Source: Clostridiaceae bacterium (GTDB lineage: Bacteria; Bacillota; Clostridia; Oscillospirales; Acutalibacteraceae). From it: DNA of 47,504 nt. This document shows, one piece after another, positions 43,202-47,504 of this stretch. Under the pieces are notes generated by a model. It did not search any database. It saw nothing but the letters and a program-made list of their open reading frames with translations, and was not told the DNA's origin. Location: the NCBI GenBank assembly GCA_016281115.1, contig JAEEHZ010000088.1, positions 1-47,504 of the forward strand. Reading direction: 5' to 3'. Numbering within the stretch: the first letter of the stretch is position 1; each line of letters starts with the position of its first letter. The position numbers and the translations under genes are program-made.

Positions 43202-45184
43202 ATGGATTTAATTACTCTCGCCCTCGCTTTAAATAAAGCGAAAAAATACACTGACGATACAGTTACAGTTACTGATGTGCAGAAATCTGACGGTACAAGT
43301 GTTGTTTCTGGCGGAGTTGCAACATTACCTCCTGGATTGATAGCAGATATAGCAGATATACAAACTCCCGATGGTGTCAGTCTTGTGTCAGGAGACACAG
43401 CATTTGTACCTGTTAAAGATATACAAATTGACGGAAGTACAATTCTTGATACAAACGGCATTGCAGATTTGTCTATATTTAATACCGATACAACCCTATC
43501 TACCAGCGGAAAAGCCGCAGATGCAAAAGTTACTGGCGATAAAATTACTAGTTTAGAAAATACTGCTAATGCGGTAAATGAAAATATATTAAAGCCAATC
43601 GCCGAAACAATTAATATTTATGACGTAGAACATAATTCTGTAGTTCAATCCAATACGCAGTATACCCAAGGGACTGTTTATCTATATGGATATGTGGGCG
43701 ACATAGTGATTTCGACAAAAGGAAATCAGGCTGCTTCATTCCAAGACGAAACTGGTGCTGCTGGTTCTGGTTTACATGTATACAATAGCTCAGGAGAAGA
43801 TATGCAGGTGTCTTACGGTAGTACTGTATCATCTACGAGCGGTGCAACTAGACAAGGATTGATTGTTACTATCCCCAGCGGAGCGTCGTACTTGACATTT
43901 AAATATAGAACGCATAGCGCAACCAAAATACTTGTTTCAGAAGTTATGGTAACAACGGGTAGTACTATCGAAGATGGTACGTATGTAACATACTCCTCGC
44001 ACTATATTATATTAGATACAATAAAAAAAGATATGAAAATGACTCCAGTATACGTTTCTCCCGATGGTAATGATAATAACGATGGTTTGAGTGCTACAAA
44101 TGCCGTTGCAACCTTTGCTAAAGCACTTGAGATTTCAAACGTTATTTTTGCTAAAAGAGGAGTGTATAATCAGTCTATTTCTTTATCAGGTAAAACCGGT
44201 GTGCGAATATATCCTCTTGACAACGACGAGACATACTCAGCCACCGAACGGCAGAAAATTGAAATCAACGGAGGAACTGAAATATTAAAATCCGAAATAA
44301 CCGAGGATAATAATATTTATTACGTAACCTGCCAAAGAGGCTATCAATTCACAGAAATATTCCATAGCGGTACGCTGGAACCCATCGCAAGTAACGGAAT
44401 GTATCGTGCCAATGTTTTTGTAAATCTTTCCAGCCCAGGTAAGCTAAAACTCAAACCAGTCCTTTCATTGGAGTTGTGTGAAGCGGAATCTAATACGTTT
44501 TGGTGGGATTTTACTAACAAACTGCTATATATGAATATCTCAACCGCAGACTTCAACTCAGTAACGGTTTTATCGAGTTATAATTACATTTCAATTTCCG
44601 ACTGTAAGGACATTGTGTTACAAGATGTCGCAATCAAATACACATATACCACTGCATTCAAAGTTGAGAACTCTATTGATGTAGTTTTGAATAATTGCGA
44701 AGCGTCATATAGTGCCACGTCGATGGGCTTTCAGCTAAGCAACACAAATGCAAAATTAATCCACTGTTACGCAACGAATAACGGAGTAGACGGATTCAAT
44801 TTCCACTACTACGGTTATTCGGAAATAAGGGATTGCAGCGCAATGTATAATTATGACGATGGGTGTTCCCATCACGAAGGATGTCACGGCACGATTATCG
44901 GTGGCGAGTTTACCGGAAACGGTAAGGCGGGTATAGCCCCCGCATACGGAGCTAATGTAGATATCTATAATATCTTGGCCGCTAATAACGACCATTACGG
45001 CATAGGTTATCTCTCTACTAATAATGGCCACCCAGCAATGCAAGGAATAGTTGGTAATTGCGCAATGGTAGGCAATCCTGTTGGTTTAGCGGTGCAGTCT
45101 TTATGCACCGTAACCGCTATTGGATGTAAATATTCTTCTAATGTTCAAGATAAAGAAGTATCAGGAACGTTAAACGATTATTAA
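43202..45184 (+). CDS. Tailspike with right-handed beta-helix
   Basis: A 660-residue protein with AAGGAGGTGA. Residues 1-130 are a head-binding and coiled-coil region. From residue 282 on (YVSPDGNDNNDGLS) it reads as a right-handed parallel beta-helix of the pectate-lyase type, with repeated short strands and Asn turns (GCSHHEGCHGTIIGG, then NILAANNDHYGIG). Such spikes bind and often cleave surface polysaccharide. A catalytic pair cannot be fixed from the sequence alone. Confidence 0.75.
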   Translation: MDLITLALALNKAKKYTDDTVTVTDVQKSDGTSVVSGGVATLPPGLIADIADIQTPDGVSLVSGDTAFVPVKDIQIDGSTILDTNGIADLSIFNTDTTLSTSGKAADAKVTGDKITSLENTANAVNENILKPIAETINIYDVEHNSVVQSNTQYTQGTVYLYGYVGDIVISTKGNQAASFQDETGAAGSGLHVYNSSGEDMQVSYGSTVSSTSGATRQGLIVTIPSGASYLTFKYRTHSATKILVSEVMVTTGSTIEDGTYVTYSSHYIILDTIKKDMKMTPVYVSPDGNDNNDGLSATNAVATFAKALEISNVIFAKRGVYNQSISLSGKTGVRIYPLDNDETYSATERQKIEINGGTEILKSEITEDNNIYYVTCQRGYQFTEIFHSGTLEPIASNGMYRANVFVNLSSPGKLKLKPVLSLELCEAESNTFWWDFTNKLLYMNISTADFNSVTVLSSYNYISISDCKDIVLQDVAIKYTYTTAFKVENSIDVVLNNCEASYSATSMGFQLSNTNAKLIHCYATNNGVDGFNFHYYGYSEIRDCSAMYNYDDGCSHHEGCHGTIIGGEFTGNGKAGIAPAYGANVDIYNILAANNDHYGIGYLSTNNGHPAMQGIVGNCAMVGNPVGLAVQSLCTVTAIGCKYSSNVQDKEVSGTLNDY

Positions 45185-45197
45185 TTTATAATAATAG

Positions 45198-45231
45198 TTA
45201 TTAGAGGGTAGCATAATCTACCCTCTAATAA
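45198..45231 (+). terminator. Strong hairpin between tailspike and endolysin
   Basis: TTATTAGAGGGTAG pairs perfectly over 14 bases with CTACCCTCTAATAA across CATAAT. TATATAACG follows, so the U-tract is weak. It closes the structural operon before the lysis genes. Confidence 0.75.
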
Positions 45232-45258
45232 TATATAACGAATGAAGGAGATAATGAT

Positions 45259-46155
45259 ATGAAATATACTATATCGACACCTCCGCAACAGTGTTTTATG
45301 CGTCAAAGTTTATGGTATCAAAGCGCCGGCAAAGTAAAAATCAGAGGTGTTTTGTGGCATTCTACAGGCGCAAATAATCCATACATAAAGCGTTATGTGC
45401 AGCCTGACGACAATGCTTCTGATAGAATGTATTGGTTAAATACTCTTGGTATAAACTCTAACGGAAACGACTGGAATCACACAAAGAACCAAAAGGGTGT
45501 TCATGCTTTCATCGGCAGACTTATTAATAACGAGGTGTCTACCGTACAGGTAGGAGATTGGGACAAAAGAGCTTGGGGTTGCGGTTCTGGTAAATATGGC
45601 ACATGCAATAACGGATGGATACAATTTGAAATATGCGAAGATGCTTTAACGGACGACGCATATTGTTCTCAAGTATATCAAGAGGCTGTTGAACTCACTG
45701 CATATCTATGCAAACTTTATAATCTTGATCCCCTAGGAACGGTTCAATATAATAATGTAACGGTTCCTGTAATTTTATGTCATCAAGATAGCTATAAACT
45801 TGGACTCGGTTCGAATCACAGCGACATATTACACTGGTTTCCGAAATTTGGTAAGACAATGCAAGATGTGCGTAATGATGTAGCTGCTTTGATTGCAGCC
45901 GACATAGAGGAGGAAGAAGAAATGACATTGGCGCAGTTTAAAGAACTTATGAAAGAATATCGCACAGAACTTCAGGATAATAATGCTGGAGAATGGTCGA
46001 AAGAAGCTCGTACTTGGGCTATCAATGTTGGACTTATTCAGGGAGTTGGTAGCGACGATAGTGGAGAACTCCAATATGCATGGGAAGATAATTTATCTAG
46101 GGAGCAAATGTGCGTTTTACTTTATAGATTTGCTAAGATGATAGGTCGTGCGTGA
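45259..46155 (+). CDS. Endolysin: N-acetylmuramoyl-L-alanine amidase with SLH-like domain
   Basis: A 298-residue protein behind GAAGGAGA. Residues 1-215 are an Amidase_2-type domain: WHST (H34), CHQD (H175), NHSD (H187) and LHW (H192) provide candidate zinc ligands. It would cut the bond between muramic acid and the peptide stem. Residues 222-298 include an SLH-like cell-wall-binding domain (ARTWAINVGLIQGVG, then LSREQMCVLLYRFAKM). A GAGGAGG and in-frame ATG at 45922 could give that domain as a separate product. It overlaps the next gene by one base. Release needs a holin; it has no signal peptide. Confidence 0.88.
   Translation: MKYTISTPPQQCFMRQSLWYQSAGKVKIRGVLWHSTGANNPYIKRYVQPDDNASDRMYWLNTLGINSNGNDWNHTKNQKGVHAFIGRLINNEVSTVQVGDWDKRAWGCGSGKYGTCNNGWIQFEICEDALTDDAYCSQVYQEAVELTAYLCKLYNLDPLGTVQYNNVTVPVILCHQDSYKLGLGSNHSDILHWFPKFGKTMQDVRNDVAALIAADIEEEEEMTLAQFKELMKEYRTELQDNNAGEWSKEARTWAINVGLIQGVGSDDSGELQYAWEDNLSREQMCVLLYRFAKMIGRA
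45907..45924 (+). promoter_or_regulatory. Internal ribosome binding site and ATG in the endolysin gene
   Basis: GAGGAGG (45907-45913) lies 8 bases before an in-frame ATG (45922-45924), exactly at the domain border. The predicted product is the 77-residue wall-binding domain. Comparable secondary starts are known in several Clostridium phage endolysins. Confidence 0.6.
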
Positions 46156-46505
46156 TGAAAATTTTTAGTCGCACAAATAAAAAAAATTGTAATCAAAAAG
46201 TCAAACTCGACTTTTCTAAGAAACTAATTAACGATAACCGCTACATACTCTGGCTTGTTAATATTGGCGGTATACTCCTTGCGTTCTATTGTGTTTATAA
46301 GGATTATATCGGGGGCTTAGGGTGGATTGCCGGGATGGTAAGTTGCGCATGGGCTGCGCACGGCACGATCTGTTCGTGGTATTTTAATATGGCTAAATCA
46401 GATCATCGAAGTTCGGATGGCACGGGTATTACATTCGCTGCCGCCGAAGCAAATGGGTTTAATAATAATGACGATAACGATAAGTGGGAAAGCCCCGTTA
46501 TCTGA
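46155..46505 (+). CDS. Small membrane protein of the lysis cassette
   Basis: About 116 residues. The ATG shares one base with the endolysin stop; GTG at 46152 is the alternative. Two hydrophobic segments (ILWLVNIGGILLAFYCVY and GGLGWIAGMVSCAWAA) suggest two membrane passes. The C-terminus is polar. Its position suggests a holin or anti-holin role. No family recognised. Confidence 0.6.
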   Translation: MKIFSRTNKKNCNQKVKLDFSKKLINDNRYILWLVNIGGILLAFYCVYKDYIGGLGWIAGMVSCAWAAHGTICSWYFNMAKSDHRSSDGTGITFAAAEANGFNNNDDNDKWESPVI

Positions 46506-46517
46506 CTGGAGGATATT

Positions 46518-46874
46518 ATGGAATTTTTAATTGAACATTGGTATACTATTTTCGTGATTGTGGTTGTAATAGGCGGCGGCATATTTTACGGAATAAAGTT
46601 TGCCAAACTAACAGAAGACGAGAAACGTACTCGCATCAGGGGTTGGTTGTTTCAGGCTGTAGTAATGGCAGAAAAAGAATTTGGATCCGGCACAGGCAAA
46701 TTAAAACTTTCGAATGTTTATGCTGAATTTTGTAAGCAGCTACCGTGGCTTGCTAAGGTTATTACCTTTGAAGCATTTAGTAGGTATGTTGATGATGTGC
46801 TCGCGGAATTAAAAGAAGTTCTTGAAAAGAATACAGCTATTGCCTCTATGATTCAAACAAAAGGTGAAAAATAA
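46518..46874 (+). CDS. Holin, LLH family-like
   Basis: A 118-residue protein with GGAGG upstream. It has one N-terminal membrane segment (IFVIVVVIGGGIFYGI) and a helical cytoplasmic part with VVMAEKEFGSGTGKLKLSNVY, which fits LLH-type phage holins. It would open the membrane for the amidase. Confidence 0.75.
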   Translation: MEFLIEHWYTIFVIVVVIGGGIFYGIKFAKLTEDEKRTRIRGWLFQAVVMAEKEFGSGTGKLKLSNVYAEFCKQLPWLAKVITFEAFSRYVDDVLAELKEVLEKNTAIASMIQTKGEK

Positions 46875-46894
46875 ATTTTTAAGGAGGTATAGTT

Positions 46895-47254
46895 ATGACT
46901 GACCAGGATAAAGTTACGCTGATTGAAACAGAGCAAAGAAGCAAAAGTAACATGCATAGAATCGAAAAACTAGAAGAAAATGTACGTGATATACAGAACG
47001 ACCAAAAGGCAATTTACAAAATCGCCACATCAGTTGAGCTTATTGCCCAGCGCGTAAGCACTATTGAAGATAAAGTTGAAGACACCAATAGACAAGTAAG
47101 CCAGCTTTCAGAAAAAGTGAGTGATGCCGAAAGCCGTCCGTATAAACAGGTGGCTACAAACTGGAATTCTATTAAGGTTGCAATTATTACAGCCATTGGC
47201 ACACTATTAGCAACCGGAATCATAGGTGCAATTATTACCTTTGGAACCAAGTAA
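46895..47254 (+). CDS. XhlA-like membrane-associated lysis protein
   Basis: A 119-residue protein behind AAGGAGG. Residues 1-85 form a coiled coil (HRIEKLEENVRDIQNDQ and following), and a single C-terminal membrane segment (VAIITAIGTLLATGIIGAII) anchors it. This is the architecture of XhlA, which acts with a holin in Bacillus phages. Confidence 0.8.
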   Translation: MTDQDKVTLIETEQRSKSNMHRIEKLEENVRDIQNDQKAIYKIATSVELIAQRVSTIEDKVEDTNRQVSQLSEKVSDAESRPYKQVATNWNSIKVAIITAIGTLLATGIIGAIITFGTK

Positions 47255-47282
47255 TTACGATTCACACATTAAGGAGATATAC

Positions 47283-47504
47283 ATGAAAAAGACTATTCTT
47301 ATCGCCATCGCATCGTTTCTGGCGGTTGTGTTCTGCCTTTCGGCATCCGTTTTTGCAGGTGCTGCTTCGGGACATCCCGCAGTAATTTCAAACGGAAACG
47401 TTTCGCTTGGCGGAGCTTACTACATTGAAGGCACCGTTGCTTCGGCAAACGGCGACATCGCTTTCGGCGCAGGCTCTTTTGATTCGTGCATTCTCGACGG
47501 CGAC
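47283..47504 (+). CDS. Secreted protein, N-terminal part (cut by window)
   Basis: An open frame from an ATG 7 bases after AAGGAG runs off the right edge (74 codons visible). It starts with a clear signal peptide (MKKTILIAIASFLAVVFCLS, with a likely cleavage near SVFA-GA). The rest is glycine, alanine and serine rich. GC is clearly higher than in the phage genes before it, and codon use differs. It may be host flanking sequence, or a phage-carried cargo gene. Function unknown. Confidence 0.6.
   Translation, partial: MKKTILIAIASFLAVVFCLSASVFAGAASGHPAVISNGNVSLGGAYYIEGTVASANGDIAFGAGSFDSCILDGD

Overview
The window looks like most of a temperate siphophage (or prophage) of a low-GC Gram-positive host, most likely a Clostridia-type Bacillota. 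The reasons are an AT-rich composition, strong AAGGAGGTGA-type ribosome binding sites with frequent GTG and TTG starts, an XkdX-family protein, an XkdF-like prohead protease, XhlA-like and LLH-type lysis proteins, and an SLH-like cell-wall domain on the endolysin. No tRNA, rRNA, CRISPR array or insertion sequence was seen. From about 2 kb to the right edge every gene is on the + strand. Only the leftmost gene is on the - strand.

Layout. 1-1400: a 46-bp tandem array, a terminator and a divergent regulator gene with a sigma-region-4-like helix-turn-helix, all with very unusual word use. 1400-2035: a promoter and a structured leader. 2.0-2.9 kb: a minimal tyrosine recombinase. 2.9-9.4 kb: an early module with an SF2-type helicase, a small Cys-rich protein, a roughly 900-residue YonO/QDE-1-type (two-barrel) RNA polymerase, a zinc-ribbon partner protein and a calcineurin-like phosphoesterase. 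9.5-11.0 kb: a second, full-length tyrosine recombinase and an HU/IHF-like protein. 11.0-18.8 kb: packaging and head genes (Zn-finger protein and possible small terminase, TerL, portal, protease-scaffold, decoration-like protein, major capsid). 18.8-25.6 kb: connector and tail completion genes, Ig-decorated major tail protein, RusA-like resolvase, tail chaperone-like protein. 25.6-45.2 kb: tape measure (about 2307 aa), tail-tip protein, Dit-like protein, fibres, XkdX and a beta-helix tailspike. 45.2-47.3 kb: lysis genes (amidase, membrane protein, LLH holin, XhlA-like). 47283 to the end: the start of a secreted protein with higher GC, cut by the window.

The standout is the early module. The polymerase carries the metal-binding signature ADMDGD and, about 45 residues upstream, an RAPM...IRPV block like the RNP...IR block of eukaryotic RNA-dependent polymerases. 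No DNA polymerase, primase or single-strand-binding protein was recognised, so the phage probably transcribes (or primes) part of its own genome and borrows host replication. A Zn-ribbon protein is translationally coupled to the polymerase.

Other points that deserve follow-up are apparent ATC and ATA start codons placed behind perfect ribosome binding sites, internal in-frame starts in the endolysin and in the protease-scaffold gene, a shared ATTGT-N3-ACAAT palindrome in two intergenic regions, and a series of hairpins between late genes that mostly lack good U-tracts.
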